38,162 bases of DNA from Alphaproteobacteria bacterium (GCA_003241875.1 QBLU01000020.1:1-38162); one strand, 5' to 3'. Shown: positions 10,699-20,198, counted from the stretch's first letter. Made by a program: numbers and translations. The notes: generated by a model from the letters alone, not told the origin.

Positions 10699-12201
10699 CT
10701 ACCAGTCGAGCCCGCCGATCATCGCCGCATAGGCGCTGATCCCGTCCCACAGGTTCTGCAGCCGCAGGTTTTCGTTGGCCGCGTGCTGGTTGTTGTCGTG
10801 ATTGGCGATGGGCAGGCCGATGATCGGCACGCCGAAGACGGTGTCGAACATGTGCAGCGGTACGCTGCCGCCCATCATCGGCAACACCCCGACGGGCGCC
10901 GTGGCCGCCGATCGGGCGGCGGTGATGACGGCGGCGGCGGCGGGTGTCGTCATGTCGGCCCGCAGCGCCGGATAACCCATTTCCCAGTCGAGACGAACGA
11001 GCCGTGGCCGGGCCGCGCGTGCCGCGGCGTCGGGTTCGCGATCGGTGATGGCCCAGCCGCGCGTGGCCAGGAACGCCTCCACCTTGCGGCGCACGCCCGC
11101 CGGGGTCTGGCCCGGCACCAGCCGGAAATCGAGCGAGACGACCGCCTGGGTCGGAATGGCGTTTGCCGCCGTGGCCCCGGTCTGGCCGGCGCTGATGCCC
11201 CGCACATTCAGCGCCGGTCGCATCGTGCTCAGCGTCAGGCCGTCCTTGCCTTCGCTGCGGCCCAGCGCCAGGCTGCGCCGCAGATCGGCCTCCACCGGCG
11301 GCAGCGCGGCGATGGCGGCAGTTTCGGCGGCCGTCAGCGGCCGCACATCGTCGCCGAAGCCGGGGATCAGGATGGTGCCGTCGTCGTCGCGGATCGCCGC
11401 CACCAGATTGGCCGCCATCGCCGCCGGATTCGGCACCCAATTGCCGTAATGGCCATCATGCAGCGCCCGCGCCGGGCCATAGAGAGTCATCTCCAGCCCC
11501 ATCACGCCACGGGCGCCGAAACTGACCAGCGGCCGCCGCGACTGGTGCACCGGGCCGTCGCCGATCAGCCACAGATCGCTTGCCAGCAGCGTCTTGTTGG
11601 CGGCCAGCACGGCTTCGAGATGCGGCGACCCGGCCTCCTCCTCGCCCTCCCAAACGACCTTGATGTTGACGCTCGGCTTGCGCCCGCTCGCCCTGATCGC
11701 ATCGAAGCCGGCGAGGAAAGCCGCGATCGCTGCCTTGTCATCGCTGGCGGCGCGGCCGTGCAGCCGCCATTCGGGATCGAGCCTGGCACCGCGCCAGGTC
11801 ACCATCGTGCCGCTCGCGTCACGCATCGCCGGCTCGAACGGCGGCGTCGCCCATTGCGCCGGCACGACCGGCTGGCCGTCGTAATGGGCATAGAACACCA
11901 CCGTCCGCCGCGCGCCGGGGGTCGCTAGCGCGCCGAACACAACCGGCGGGCCGCCCTTGCCGTCGAGCAGCTGCGCCTTGAATCCGCGCGCCTGGAGCGC
12001 TGTGAGCAGCGCATCGGCCTGGCGCCGCAGGCCAACGGGACTGGCGGCGATGCTGTCGATGGCGATCATGCCGGCAAGCTGGGCAACGACGGCCTTGCCA
12101 TGGGCGCTGCGCCATTTGGCGACGTCGGCTGCCAGCGTTGCCGGCGCGGCGAGCGCCGGCCCGCCGATGAACAACGCCAGTGCCGTGTACCCGATCCGCA
12201 T
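10699..12201 (-). CDS. Exported M20/M28-superfamily metallopeptidase
   Basis: This 500-residue protein has a signal peptide (MRIGYTALALFIGGPALAAP), so it is exported, probably to the periplasm. The di-zinc M20 signature is complete: YAHYDGQP for the first His and Asp, LHGRAASDDKA for the bridging Asp, WEGEEEAGSPH for the catalytic and metal Glu pair, and a late His in GGSVPLHMF. A dimerisation domain follows the Glu pair (AVVSLDFRLVPGQTPAGVRRK). It resembles dipeptidase/carboxypeptidase-type M20 enzymes, but the substrate cannot be read from sequence. It converges with the PHA-system gene with no spacer, and no obvious terminator separates them. Confidence 0.93.
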   Translation of the reverse strand: MRIGYTALALFIGGPALAAPATLAADVAKWRSAHGKAVVAQLAGMIAIDSIAASPVGLRRQADALLTALQARGFKAQLLDGKGGPPVVFGALATPGARRTVVFYAHYDGQPVVPAQWATPPFEPAMRDASGTMVTWRGARLDPEWRLHGRAASDDKAAIAAFLAGFDAIRASGRKPSVNIKVVWEGEEEAGSPHLEAVLAANKTLLASDLWLIGDGPVHQSRRPLVSFGARGVMGLEMTLYGPARALHDGHYGNWVPNPAAMAANLVAAIRDDDGTILIPGFGDDVRPLTAAETAAIAALPPVEADLRRSLALGRSEGKDGLTLSTMRPALNVRGISAGQTGATAANAIPTQAVVSLDFRLVPGQTPAGVRRKVEAFLATRGWAITDREPDAAARAARPRLVRLDWEMGYPALRADMTTPAAAAVITAARSAATAPVGVLPMMGGSVPLHMFDTVFGVPIIGLPIANHDNNQHAANENLRLQNLWDGISAYAAMIGGLDW

Positions 12202-12331
12202 GTCGGTTTCCTCAAAAGCTTCCGTCGCCTATCGACCGCTGCCGCGGGCGGCGTCAAGCGACGGCGCCATGGCTTGCGGCGACGGCACCGCCGCTCTATG
12301 TTCCTGCCCTGTTCCTCATTCCGGAGCCGCC

Positions 12332-13732
12332 ATGGCCCGCGCCGCCACCCGTTATGTCTGCCAGTCGTGCGGCGCCGTCAGCAGCCGCTGGCAGGGCCAG
12401 TGCGCCGATTGTTCGAGCTGGAACACCATCCAGGCCGAGGCGGCGCCGGCGGCGACGCCCTTTGCCGCCAAGCACTCGCTGGGCAGCGGCGGGCGCAAGT
12501 TCGCCATGGCCTCGCTGGCCGATGATGTCGCGCTGCCCGACCGGCTGTCGACCGGCATCGGCGAGCTCGATCGCGCGCTCGGCGGCACCGTCGGCGGCCC
12601 GGCGGCGGGCAGCGGCGGGCTGGTGCCGGGCAGCGTCATCCTGATCGGCGGCGACCCCGGCATCGGCAAATCGACGCTGCTGCTGCAGGCCGCCGGCCGC
12701 ATGGCGCGCGATGGCCATGCCGTCGCCTATGTGTCGGGGGAGGAAGCCGCCGACCAGGTTCGGCTGCGGGCGCGCCGGCTCGGGCTGGCGCGCGCCGATG
12801 TGCAGCTGGCCAGCGAGACCAATGTCCGCGATATCCTGACGACGCTGGCCGCGGGCAAGCCGCCGGCGCTGCTCGTCATCGATTCGATCCAGACCATGCA
12901 TTCGGACACGCTGGAGGGCGCGCCCGGCACCGTCAGCCAGGTGCGGGCGAGCGCGCAGGAGCTGATCCGCTACGCCAAGACCACCGGCACCGCGCTGATC
13001 CTCGTCGGCCATGTCACCAAGGACGGCCAGCTGGCGGGCCCGCGCGTGCTCGAGCACATGGTCGACACCGTGCTTTATTTCGAAGGCGAGCGCAGCCACC
13101 AGTATCGCATCCTGCGGCCGGTCAAGAACCGTTTCGGCGGCACCGACGAGATCGGCGTGTTCGCGATGGGCGCCGAGGGGCTGGAGGAGGTCACCAATCC
13201 GTCGTCGCTGTTCCTGACCGATCGCGACAGCGCCGTCACCGGTGCGGTGGTGTTTCCGGCGATGGAGGGCACGCGCCCGGTGCTGTGCGAGATCCAGGCG
13301 CTGGTGGTGCGGCTGCCGTCGGGCGCCACGCCGCGGCGCGCCGTCGTCGGCTGGGATTCGGGGCGGCTGTCGATGCTGCTGGCGGTGCTGGAGGCGCGCT
13401 GCGGGCTGGGGTTCGGCAATCACGAGGTCTATCTGAATGTCGCCGGCGGCCTCAAGGTATCTGACCCCGCCGCCGACCTGGCGGTTACCGCGGCGCTGGT
13501 TTCGGCGCTCACCGACCGCCCGGTGCCGGGTGACGCGGTGGCGTTCGGCGAAGTCGCGCTGTCGGGCGAATTGCGCCCCGCGGGCCTTGCCACCCTGCGG
13601 CTGAAGGAAGCCGCGAAGCTGGGCTTCAAATCGGCGTTTGCGCCCAAGGGCACCGCCAGCGGCGCGCTGCGCGTGGAGGCGCTGCCGACGCTGGCGGCGC
13701 TGGTCGACCGGCTGGCCCCCGGCGCCGATTGA
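12332..13732 (+). CDS. radA: DNA repair protein RadA
   Basis: RadA is a RecA-related ATPase that promotes branch migration during recombination repair. The 466 residues show the full layout. A zinc finger has Cys at 10, 13, 24 and 27 (CQSC...CADC). Walker A GGDPGIGKST is at 106-115. The KNRFG motif diagnostic of RadA/Sms is present (KNRFGGTDE), and a C-terminal Lon-like domain follows (GLKVSDPAADLAVTAAL). The ATG at 12332 is chosen because it starts directly before the zinc finger; the frame is open a further 125 codons upstream but that part has no family character. It is divergent from the M20 peptidase and upstream of the CvpA-family gene. Confidence 0.98.
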   Translation: MARAATRYVCQSCGAVSSRWQGQCADCSSWNTIQAEAAPAATPFAAKHSLGSGGRKFAMASLADDVALPDRLSTGIGELDRALGGTVGGPAAGSGGLVPGSVILIGGDPGIGKSTLLLQAAGRMARDGHAVAYVSGEEAADQVRLRARRLGLARADVQLASETNVRDILTTLAAGKPPALLVIDSIQTMHSDTLEGAPGTVSQVRASAQELIRYAKTTGTALILVGHVTKDGQLAGPRVLEHMVDTVLYFEGERSHQYRILRPVKNRFGGTDEIGVFAMGAEGLEEVTNPSSLFLTDRDSAVTGAVVFPAMEGTRPVLCEIQALVVRLPSGATPRRAVVGWDSGRLSMLLAVLEARCGLGFGNHEVYLNVAGGLKVSDPAADLAVTAALVSALTDRPVPGDAVAFGEVALSGELRPAGLATLRLKEAAKLGFKSAFAPKGTASGALRVEALPTLAALVDRLAPGAD

Positions 13733-13813
13733 TGGCGGCGATCGCGACGCCGGCAGTTACGGGGGCGAGAAGGCTTTGAGCGGCGGCGCAATGTCGGCTA
13801 AGGCGCGGGGACC

Positions 13814-14452
13814 ATGGATGCCCTGACCAGCTTCGACATCATCGTTCTCATCCTCGTCGTTCTGGCGGCGCTGGCCGGGTTGGCGCGCGGTTTCGTCGGC
13901 GAAATCGTCTCGTTGCTGGCCTGGGCGGCGGGCATCATGGCGGTGCGGTTCTTCTACACGCCGGCCAAGGCCATCGCGATGGGCCTGATCAGCACCGAAT
14001 CCGGGGCCGCCATCCTGGCGCTGGTGGTGTTGTTCCTCGGCGCCTTCATCATCGTGCGGGTGGCCGGCGGCCGGCTGTCGCGCAGCACCAAGGCGTCGGT
14101 GGTCGGCCCGGTCGATCGTGTCCTCGGCCTGGGCTTCGGCGCCGCCAAGGGCGTGCTGGCCGCGGCGCTGGTCTTCCTCCTCGTCAACCTCACCTTCGAC
14201 ACCATCGATCCCGGCGAGCCGTCGCCCGACTGGCTGGCCAAGGCCCGCACCGCGCCGACGCTGGCGATGGTATCCAAGGCGCTCGTCGACTTCGTCGAGG
14301 AACATCGCCGCGTCGCCCCCGATACCGCCGCCGTCGGCGACCCCCATGCCGGGCTGCGGCGCGGCGGCTCGGGCTATGCGCCCGCCGACCGCAGTGCGCT
14401 CGACAAGCTGCTCGACGCCCAGGAAAAATCGACCCCGTCGACGCCGATCTGA
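13814..14452 (+). CDS. CvpA family membrane protein
   Basis: This is a 212-residue integral membrane protein with four hydrophobic segments. It begins [22 protein letters not shown] and includes the typical [19 protein letters not shown] loop and [18 protein letters not shown]. These are hallmarks of the CvpA (colicin V production) family, linked in various bacteria to envelope homeostasis. The C-terminal 60 residues are hydrophilic. Its TGA overlaps the ATG of cysS by one base (TGATG), so the two are likely translationally coupled. It lies 81 bases after radA. Confidence 0.9.
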   Translation: MDALTSFDIIVLILVVLAALAGLARGFVGEIVSLLAWAAGIMAVRFFYTPAKAIAMGLISTESGAAILALVVLFLGAFIIVRVAGGRLSRSTKASVVGPVDRVLGLGFGAAKGVLAAALVFLLVNLTFDTIDPGEPSPDWLAKARTAPTLAMVSKALVDFVEEHRRVAPDTAAVGDPHAGLRRGGSGYAPADRSALDKLLDAQEKSTPSTPI

Positions 14453-15768
14453 TGACCATTCGCCTCTACAATACGCTGACCCGGCAAAAGGACGTCCTCG
14501 TCCCGGCCGATCCCGCCCGCGTCACGATGTATGTCTGCGGGCCGACGGTCTATTCGCGCGCCCATATCGGCAATGCCCGGCCGGCGGTGGTGTTCGACGT
14601 GCTGCGCCGGCTGCTGCGCCACCAATATGGCCCCGACCATGTGCTGTATGCGCGCAACATCACCGACATCGACGACCGCATCATCGCCGAAAGCGCGGCG
14701 ACCGGCGTGCCGATCGCCGAGATTACCGCCCGCACCGAGCAATGGTATCTCGACGACATGGGCGCGCTCGGCGTGGCGCCGCCCGACATCGCGCCCCATG
14801 CGACGACCAGCGTTCCGGCGATGGTCGCGATGATGGAAACGCTCGTCGCCAAGGGCCATGCCTATGCCGCCGAGGGCCATGTGCTGTTCGATGTGCCGAG
14901 CTTTGCCGGCTATGGCGCGCTGTCGCGGCGGCCGCTCGACGAGATGATCGCCGGCGCGCGGGTCGAGGTCGCGCCGTACAAGAAATCACCGGCCGATTTC
15001 GTGCTTTGGAAGCCGTCTAGCGACGACCAGCCCGGCTGGGACTCACCCTGGGGCCGCGGCCGCCCCGGCTGGCACATCGAATGCTCGGCGATGATCGCGG
15101 AAGCGCTGGGCACCACCATCGACATCCACGGCGGCGGCCAGGACCTGATCTTCCCGCACCACGAGAACGAACTGGCGCAGTCCGCCTGCGCCCACGACGG
15201 CGCGCCGTTGGCGCGGATCTGGATGCACAACGGCTTCCTCAACATGGGCAGCGACGTGAAGATGTCGAAGTCGCTGGGCAATGTGATGGGCGTCGACGAG
15301 CTGCTGGCGCAGGGCTGGCACGGCGAGGTGCTGCGCCTGGCGCTGCTCAGCGCGCATTACCGGCAGCCGCTGGAGTGGACCGAGGAGTTGCTGGCGCGGA
15401 CCCGCGCGACATGGGAGCGTTGGCAGCGTCGCCTCGATGCGGATGTTGCCGGTCGCGAGGCCGACGCCCACCCGAGCGTCGTCGCGGCGCTGGCGGACGA
15501 CCTGAACACGCCGGCCGCGATGGCGGCGCTGGCGGCGCTCGACAAGGATGGTGACTTTGCCGGGCTGGCTGGATCGCTGGCGCTGCTCGGGTTCCGGATG
15601 CCGCGCGCTGTGGCGAACGATGCCGGCGTCGATGCGCTGGTCGCCGCCCGCACCGCCGCCCGCGCCGCCAGGAACTTCGCCGAATCCGACCGCATCCGCG
15701 ATGAACTCGCCGCCGCCGGCATCGTTCTCGAGGACGGCCCCGCCGGTACCACCTGGCGGCGGGGCTGA
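14452..15768 (+). CDS. cysS: Cysteinyl-tRNA synthetase
   Basis: This class I aminoacyl-tRNA synthetase charges tRNA-Cys in the cytoplasm. The HIGH-type motif HIGN is at 38-41 and KMSKS at 270-274. Zinc ligands are visible: Cys29 (VCGPTVY), the Cys of HIECS near 211, and the His pair of HHENE near 236-237. The 438 residues are somewhat shorter than the E. coli enzyme (461), mainly through a compact C-terminal anticodon-binding part. The last residues ([22 protein letters not shown], split here by family helix boundaries) end in the usual [13 protein letters not shown]. The start overlaps the CvpA-family stop. Confidence 0.98.
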   Translation: MTIRLYNTLTRQKDVLVPADPARVTMYVCGPTVYSRAHIGNARPAVVFDVLRRLLRHQYGPDHVLYARNITDIDDRIIAESAATGVPIAEITARTEQWYLDDMGALGVAPPDIAPHATTSVPAMVAMMETLVAKGHAYAAEGHVLFDVPSFAGYGALSRRPLDEMIAGARVEVAPYKKSPADFVLWKPSSDDQPGWDSPWGRGRPGWHIECSAMIAEALGTTIDIHGGGQDLIFPHHENELAQSACAHDGAPLARIWMHNGFLNMGSDVKMSKSLGNVMGVDELLAQGWHGEVLRLALLSAHYRQPLEWTEELLARTRATWERWQRRLDADVAGREADAHPSVVAALADDLNTPAAMAALAALDKDGDFAGLAGSLALLGFRMPRAVANDAGVDALVAARTAARAARNFAESDRIRDELAAAGIVLEDGPAGTTWRRG

Positions 15769-15823
15769 CCTGGCGGCGACCCTACGAATCGCCGTCGATG
15801 CCCGGAGCTTTCACCAACCGCCT

Positions 15824-15928
15824 TGTCATCCCGGCGAAGGCCGGGACCCATGAATCGGCCCTGCGGGGGTCGGGCGCTCGCGTTCCCGGGCTTGTGGTTC
15901 ATGGGTCCCGGCCTTCGCCGGGATGACA
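15824..15928. repeat. 31-bp perfect inverted repeat, same family as the atp repeat
   Basis: Bases 15824-15854 are an exact reverse complement of 15898-15928, with a 43-base spacer. The arm begins TGTCATCCCGGCGAAGGCCG, continues GGACCCATGAA, and matches the arm of the 2423-2518 element at 22 of 27 positions. The element occupies much of the 260-base gap between cysS and the DUF3298 gene. It would form a strong hairpin and could double as a terminator for cysS, although no T-run follows. Confidence 0.92.
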
Positions 15929-16028
15929 CGTTGGGGTAACCGCTGCCACCGGCGTTCGTGCCGGCAGGATAGCCATTTGTCCGCCACGCAACGCCGTGTA
16001 TTCTCGCGGAAATTCGGGGGTTCCACAG

Positions 16029-16760
16029 ATGATTTCGCGCTGCCTGCTCATCGCTGCCCTGCTTGGCGCACCGGCGCTGGCGGCACCGCGGGTCATCCCG
16101 GCGTCCGACCTGCTCATCCGCCAGACCTCGGCCAATCTGACCTGGCGCTGGCGCGCGCCGCCCGAAACCGCGACCCAGCCGGCGCTGCTCCGGCAACTCC
16201 GCGCCACGGCGCTGAAGGATGCCGCCAAGGCCGGCGCCGATGCCGGGCGCGACGCCGCCAGCGCGAAAAAGGACGGCTTTCCCTTTCGCCGCTATGAATT
16301 CGTCACCGACTGGTCGCTCGCCGCCGATACGCCGAACCTGCTGGCGCTGTCGGGGCTGGTCTACAGCTTCACGGGCGGCGCCCATGGCAACACCGGCTAT
16401 GCGTCGAAAATCTGGGACAAGCAGGCGAAGAGGGCGATCTCCATCGATGCGCTGTTCACCGACTGGCCGCGTGCCCGGCGGCTGATCGAGCCGGCGTTCT
16501 GCCGCGCCCTGGCCGAGGAGCAAAAGCGCCGCATCGGCAACGCCGGCCCCGATTCGGCCTGCCCGAAACTGGCGGAACAGCCGATCGTGCCCTGGGGGGA
16601 ATTCGGCGCCCGCGCGCCGCAGCTGCGCGTGCTGCTCGGCCCCTATGTCGCCGGCTCCTACGCCGAAGGGTCGTACCTGATCACCTTGCCCTGGCCCCAA
16701 GGGGTGAAATCCCTCGTCAAGCCAGCCTATCGCAACGATCTGTTCGCCGACAACGGCTGA
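16029..16760 (+). CDS. Exported DUF3298-domain protein (RsiV-like fold)
   Basis: This 243-residue protein has a short signal peptide (MISRCLLIAALLGAPALAAP). The C-terminal half carries LVYSFTGGAHGNTGY and the following DWPRAR and LGPYVAGSYAEG elements, the pattern of DUF3298, preceded by a DUF4163-like segment. These domains occur in RsiV-type anti-sigma factors and in PdaC-like envelope proteins, but no transmembrane anchor or sigma-binding part is seen here. The chosen ATG places the signal peptide at the N-terminus; the earlier in-frame start at 15996 does not. The cellular role is unknown, most likely periplasmic. Confidence 0.8.
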   Translation: MISRCLLIAALLGAPALAAPRVIPASDLLIRQTSANLTWRWRAPPETATQPALLRQLRATALKDAAKAGADAGRDAASAKKDGFPFRRYEFVTDWSLAADTPNLLALSGLVYSFTGGAHGNTGYASKIWDKQAKRAISIDALFTDWPRARRLIEPAFCRALAEEQKRRIGNAGPDSACPKLAEQPIVPWGEFGARAPQLRVLLGPYVAGSYAEGSYLITLPWPQGVKSLVKPAYRNDLFADNG

Positions 16761-16800
16761 CGCCCTCGCCAGCCGGCCCGCCAGGCCCTATATCGGTGGC

Positions 16801-17235
16801 ATGTCGGAAACGCTCTACAACACGCGCATCCTGCGCCTCGCCGCCGAGACCTCCGCAGCCGCGCGGCTGAGCGATCCGCAAGGCTCCGCGACCAAGGTGT
16901 CGCCGGTGTGCGGCAGCAAGGTCACCGCCGATATCGACCTCGATGCCGCCGGCCGCGTCGCCCGCCATGGCCAGGAGGTGCGTGCCTGTGCGCTCGGCCA
17001 GGCCGCGGCGACCTTGGTCGGGGCGGGCATCATCGGCAAGGAGGCCGCCGAACTCGACCGCGCCCGCGCCGAACTCGCCGATTGGCTGGCCGGGCGCAGC
17101 GAGACGCCCCCCGCATGGCCGGGCATGGACGTCTTTGCCCCGGCGCGGCCGCACCGTGCCCGCCATCCGTCGATCCTGCTGGCGCTCGACGCCGCCATCG
17201 CCGCAACCCGCCTCGCCGGCCCGGCTGCAGCCTAG
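16801..17235 (+). CDS. Iron-sulfur cluster scaffold-like protein (NifU/IscU N-terminal fold)
   Basis: This is a 144-residue protein with the IscU/NifU-N pattern: MSETLYNTRILRLAAE, VSPVCGSKVTADIDLD with Cys37, and RACALGQAAATLVGAG with Cys63. Canonical IscU has a third cysteine after a His (HC); here the equivalent place appears to read HPSI, so only two of the three scaffold cysteines are present. It may still bind a cluster or a metal with other ligands. The stop codon is followed directly by the GTG of the antiporter at 17236, so they form one transcription and translation unit. A function linked to that antiporter is inference. Confidence 0.8.
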   Translation: MSETLYNTRILRLAAETSAAARLSDPQGSATKVSPVCGSKVTADIDLDAAGRVARHGQEVRACALGQAAATLVGAGIIGKEAAELDRARAELADWLAGRSETPPAWPGMDVFAPARPHRARHPSILLALDAAIAATRLAGPAAA

Positions 17236-19038
17236 GTGGCATCGCCGCACGTCCCGACGCTGCTGCCCGAGGCGGTCGTGTACCTCGGCGCCAGCGTCGT
17301 GCTGGTGCCGCTGTTCATCCGGGCGCGGCTCGGCGCCGTGCTCGGCTATCTCGCCGCCGGCATCATCATCGGGCCGTCGCTGCTCGGGCTGGTGACCGAG
17401 CCCGAACGCGTGCTGCAATTCGCCGAATTCGGCATCGTGCTGCTGCTGTTTGTCATCGGGCTGGAGCTGCAACCTTCGCGATTATGGGCGCTGCGGCGCG
17501 ATATCTTCGGCCTCGGCGCGGCCCAGGTCATCCTGTGCGGGCTGGGGCTGACCGGGCTGATCATGCTGCTGACGAGCCTGACCTGGCAGGCGGCGCTGGT
17601 CGTCGGCCTGCCGCTCGGCCTGTCATCGACGGCGCTGGTCATGCAGCTGCTCAACGAACGTAATATTACCGGCACGGCCTTTGGCGAGCGCAGCTTTTCG
17701 GTGCTGCTGTTCCAGGATCTGGCCATCGTGCCGCTGCTGACCATCGTCGCGGCGCTCAGCCGGGTGCCCGATCCCGATGCCCGGCCCGGCTGGGAACTGG
17801 CGGCGATGACCGTGGCGGCGCTGCTGTTCCTGATCGTCGTCGGGCGCTTCGTGCTGCCGTCGGTCTTCCGCATCATCGGCACGCTGGGCGCCCGCGAGGC
17901 CTTTGTCGCGGCGGCGCTGCTGTCGGTGCTGGGCAGTGCGCTGCTGATGGCGTCGCTCGGCCTGTCGATGGCGCTCGGTGCCTTCGTCGCCGGCGTCATG
18001 CTCGCCGAATCGCCGTACCGTCACGCGCTCGAGGCCGATATCGAGCCGTTCCGCGGGCTGCTGCTCGGGCTGTTCTTCATGGCCATCGGCATGTCGCTGG
18101 ACCTGACCATCGTGCGCGACCAATGGCTGCTGGTGCTGTCGCTGGTGGTCGGCGTCATGGCCTTGAAGACGCTGGTCGTCTTTGCCCTGGCGATCGGTTT
18201 TGGCACCGGCGCGACGCGAGCCTTCCAGATGGGCCTGCTGCTCAGCCAGGGCGGCGAATTCGGTTTCGTACTGTTTGCCGAGGCCCAGCGCGGGCTGTTG
18301 ATCAGCGGCCCTGCGGCGCAACTGTTCGGCGCTGTCGTCACCGTGTCGATGGCGCTGACGCCGCTGCTGTTCCTGCTCGCCTCGCGGTTGCAGCCGCCGG
18401 CAGGGACTGCCGACCAGCCCGCCGGTCCGGAAACCGCGCTGCACGGCGATGGCGTCGATGGCCGCGCCGTCATCGTCGGCTCCGGGCGGTTCGGCCAGGT
18501 CATCGGCCAGATGCTGCGCGCCCGCGGCATCGAGGTGACGGCGATCGACCTCGATTCCGAACTGATCGAGGTGTCGCAGCGGTTCGGCGCCAAGGTCTAT
18601 TTCGGCGACGGCCGCCGCATCGACATCCTGCGCGCCGCCGGCATCGACCAGGCCGGGCTGCTGGTCTTTGCCATCGATGGCGACTGGGATCCCGAGGTGA
18701 CGCTGGGTCCCATCCGCGGCCAATGGCCCGAATTGCCGATCATCGCCCGCGCCTTCGATCGCACCCATTTGCTGGCGCTGCGCCGCGCCGGGGTGGAGAC
18801 GGTGGTGCGCGAGACGTTCGACAGCGGCGTCCATCTCGGCCGCGAGGCGCTGGCGGTGCTGGGCACGCCGGTCGGCGTCATCGACGCCATCGAGGCGGAA
18901 TTCCGCCGCCGCGACAGCGAGCGGCTCGACCTGCAGCTGTGCAGCGACGATGCCACCGCCGGTTCCGACCGGCTGATCCGCAGCCGGCTGAATTTCGATC
19001 CGGTCGCGCTCGGCGAGATTCCGATGGAAGAGGCCTGA
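17236..19038 (+). CDS. CPA2 cation:proton antiporter with RCK domain (KefB/KefC-like)
   Basis: This 600-residue inner-membrane transporter exchanges K+ (or Na+) for H+. Residues 1-385 hold about twelve hydrophobic segments of the Na/H-exchanger fold, including LGAVLGYLAAGIIIGPSLLG and LLLFVIGLEL. Residues from about 409 form a TrkA-N/RCK nucleotide-binding domain with the Rossmann loop VIVGSGRFGQVIG and the acidic end of strand two (IDLD). KefB/KefC, the glutathione-gated efflux systems, share this layout, but the exact ligand cannot be told. The start is a GTG that abuts the stop of the scaffold gene with no intervening base. Confidence 0.93.
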   Translation: MASPHVPTLLPEAVVYLGASVVLVPLFIRARLGAVLGYLAAGIIIGPSLLGLVTEPERVLQFAEFGIVLLLFVIGLELQPSRLWALRRDIFGLGAAQVILCGLGLTGLIMLLTSLTWQAALVVGLPLGLSSTALVMQLLNERNITGTAFGERSFSVLLFQDLAIVPLLTIVAALSRVPDPDARPGWELAAMTVAALLFLIVVGRFVLPSVFRIIGTLGAREAFVAAALLSVLGSALLMASLGLSMALGAFVAGVMLAESPYRHALEADIEPFRGLLLGLFFMAIGMSLDLTIVRDQWLLVLSLVVGVMALKTLVVFALAIGFGTGATRAFQMGLLLSQGGEFGFVLFAEAQRGLLISGPAAQLFGAVVTVSMALTPLLFLLASRLQPPAGTADQPAGPETALHGDGVDGRAVIVGSGRFGQVIGQMLRARGIEVTAIDLDSELIEVSQRFGAKVYFGDGRRIDILRAAGIDQAGLLVFAIDGDWDPEVTLGPIRGQWPELPIIARAFDRTHLLALRRAGVETVVRETFDSGVHLGREALAVLGTPVGVIDAIEAEFRRRDSERLDLQLCSDDATAGSDRLIRSRLNFDPVALGEIPMEEA

Positions 19039-19113
19039 GGGCGGAGGGGTGACGGGCCGCGCCCGCCGGGTTAGACGGGCCGGGCAGCCAGATCGGCGCC
19101 AAGGAGCCCCAGC

Positions 19114-20115
19114 ATGACCCAATCCCGCGAAATCCGCCTGACCTCGCGTCCCGTCGGCACCCCGGCCGCCGCCAATTTCGAGATCGCGACCGTCCAGGTC
19201 AAGGCGCCCGGGCCCGGCGAGGTGATGGTCCGCAACACCTGGATGTCGGTCGATCCCTATATGCGCGGCCGCATGTACGATCGCCCCAGCTATGTGCCGC
19301 CGTTCCAGGTCGGCGAAGTGCTGCAGGGCGGCGCGCTCGGCGAGGTCGTCGAATCGAACGCCGAGGGCTTTGCCAAGGGCGATCTGGTGTCGTCGTTCTT
19401 CGGCTGGCGCGAGGCCTTCACCGCCCCGGCGTCGACGCTGGAACGGCTGCCCCGCGTCGCCAATGTGCCCGACGAGGCGTTCCTCGGCGTGCTTGGCATG
19501 CCCGGGCTGACGGGCTATGCCGGCTTGCTCGAGATCGGCCAGCCCAAGGAAGGCGAGACCGTCTTCGTCTCAGGCGGCGCCGGCGCGGTCGGTTCGGTGG
19601 TCGCCCAGGTCGCCAGGATCAAGGGCTGCAAGGTCGTCGCGACCGCCGGCAGCGATGCCAAGTGCGACTGGCTGCGCTCGCGCGGCGTCGACCATGCCAT
19701 CAACTACAAGACCTGCGGCAACCTGCTCGACGCGGTCCGCGCCGCGGTGCCCAAGGGCATCGACGTCTATTTCGACAATGTCGGCGGCGAGCATCTGGAA
19801 GTCGCCATCGAGATGGCCCGGCCCGGCGCGCGCTTTGCCGAATGCGGCATGATCGCCAGCTACAACGACACCGAGCCGACCCCCGGCCCGCGCAACATCA
19901 TCCAGGTGGTGGGGAAATCGCTGCGCATCCGCGGCTTTATCGTCACCGAATTCGCCGCGCTGCGCCCGCAGTTCCTGAAGGACATGATGGGCTGGATTGC
20001 CGACGGCAAGCTGGCCTGGGAACAGACGGTAATGGACGGTGTCGACAAGGCGCCCGACGCATTTGCCGGCCTGTTTTCGGGCGGCAACACCGGCAAGATG
20101 CTGGTCAAATTGTAA
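19114..20115 (+). CDS. NADP-dependent oxidoreductase, MDR family (CurA/PTGR-like)
   Basis: This 333-residue enzyme is a zinc-independent medium-chain reductase that uses NADPH to reduce activated double bonds. The NADP-binding loop reads GGAGAVGSVVAQVA near residue 152. The subfamily marker YMRGRMYD lies near residue 49, with VDPYMRGR as in prostaglandin/leukotriene reductases, and YFDNVGGEHLE follows. No zinc-binding Cys/His set is present. The ATG has AAGGAG upstream. It lies 75 bases after the antiporter gene. The physiological substrate is unknown; enones or quinones are plausible. Confidence 0.92.
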   Translation: MTQSREIRLTSRPVGTPAAANFEIATVQVKAPGPGEVMVRNTWMSVDPYMRGRMYDRPSYVPPFQVGEVLQGGALGEVVESNAEGFAKGDLVSSFFGWREAFTAPASTLERLPRVANVPDEAFLGVLGMPGLTGYAGLLEIGQPKEGETVFVSGGAGAVGSVVAQVARIKGCKVVATAGSDAKCDWLRSRGVDHAINYKTCGNLLDAVRAAVPKGIDVYFDNVGGEHLEVAIEMARPGARFAECGMIASYNDTEPTPGPRNIIQVVGKSLRIRGFIVTEFAALRPQFLKDMMGWIADGKLAWEQTVMDGVDKAPDAFAGLFSGGNTGKMLVKL

Positions 20116-20135
20116 GGATTGTATGAACGCCCGGC

Positions 20136-20161
20136 GGAACCTTATCCGTTGGGGGGCCGTT
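20136..20161 (+). promoter_or_regulatory. EcfG-type general stress response promoter
   Basis: GGAAC (20136-20140), a 17-base spacer and CGTT (20158-20161) match the alphaproteobacterial sigma-EcfG consensus GGAAC-N16/17-CGTT. It lies 37 bases upstream of the ATG at 20199, directing the Ala/Thr-rich exported protein. Expected transcription start is about 20168. A 10-bp inverted repeat (20159-20168 with 20184-20193) overlaps the -10 and the ribosome site. Confidence 0.75.
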
Positions 20162-20193
20162 CCTTCCGCGACCAATACGGTTACGGAAGGAAC
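20159..20193. repeat. 10-bp inverted repeat between promoter -10 and ribosome site
   Basis: GTTCCTTCCG (20159-20168) and CGGAAGGAAC (20184-20193) are exact reverse complements with a 15-base spacer that itself contains ACC/GGT. The right arm includes the Shine-Dalgarno GGAAGGA of the gene at 20199. The left arm overlaps the EcfG -10, so only the right arm is likely in mRNA from that promoter. It could be an operator, or a hairpin only in longer read-through transcripts from the oxidoreductase gene. Confidence 0.6.
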
Positions 20194-20198
20194 ATTCC

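Noticed and set aside
17623-19122. A 499-codon minus-strand frame over the antiporter gene
   Set aside because: It is antisense to a transporter with clear membrane helices and an RCK domain, and is dominated by Gln, Arg and His.
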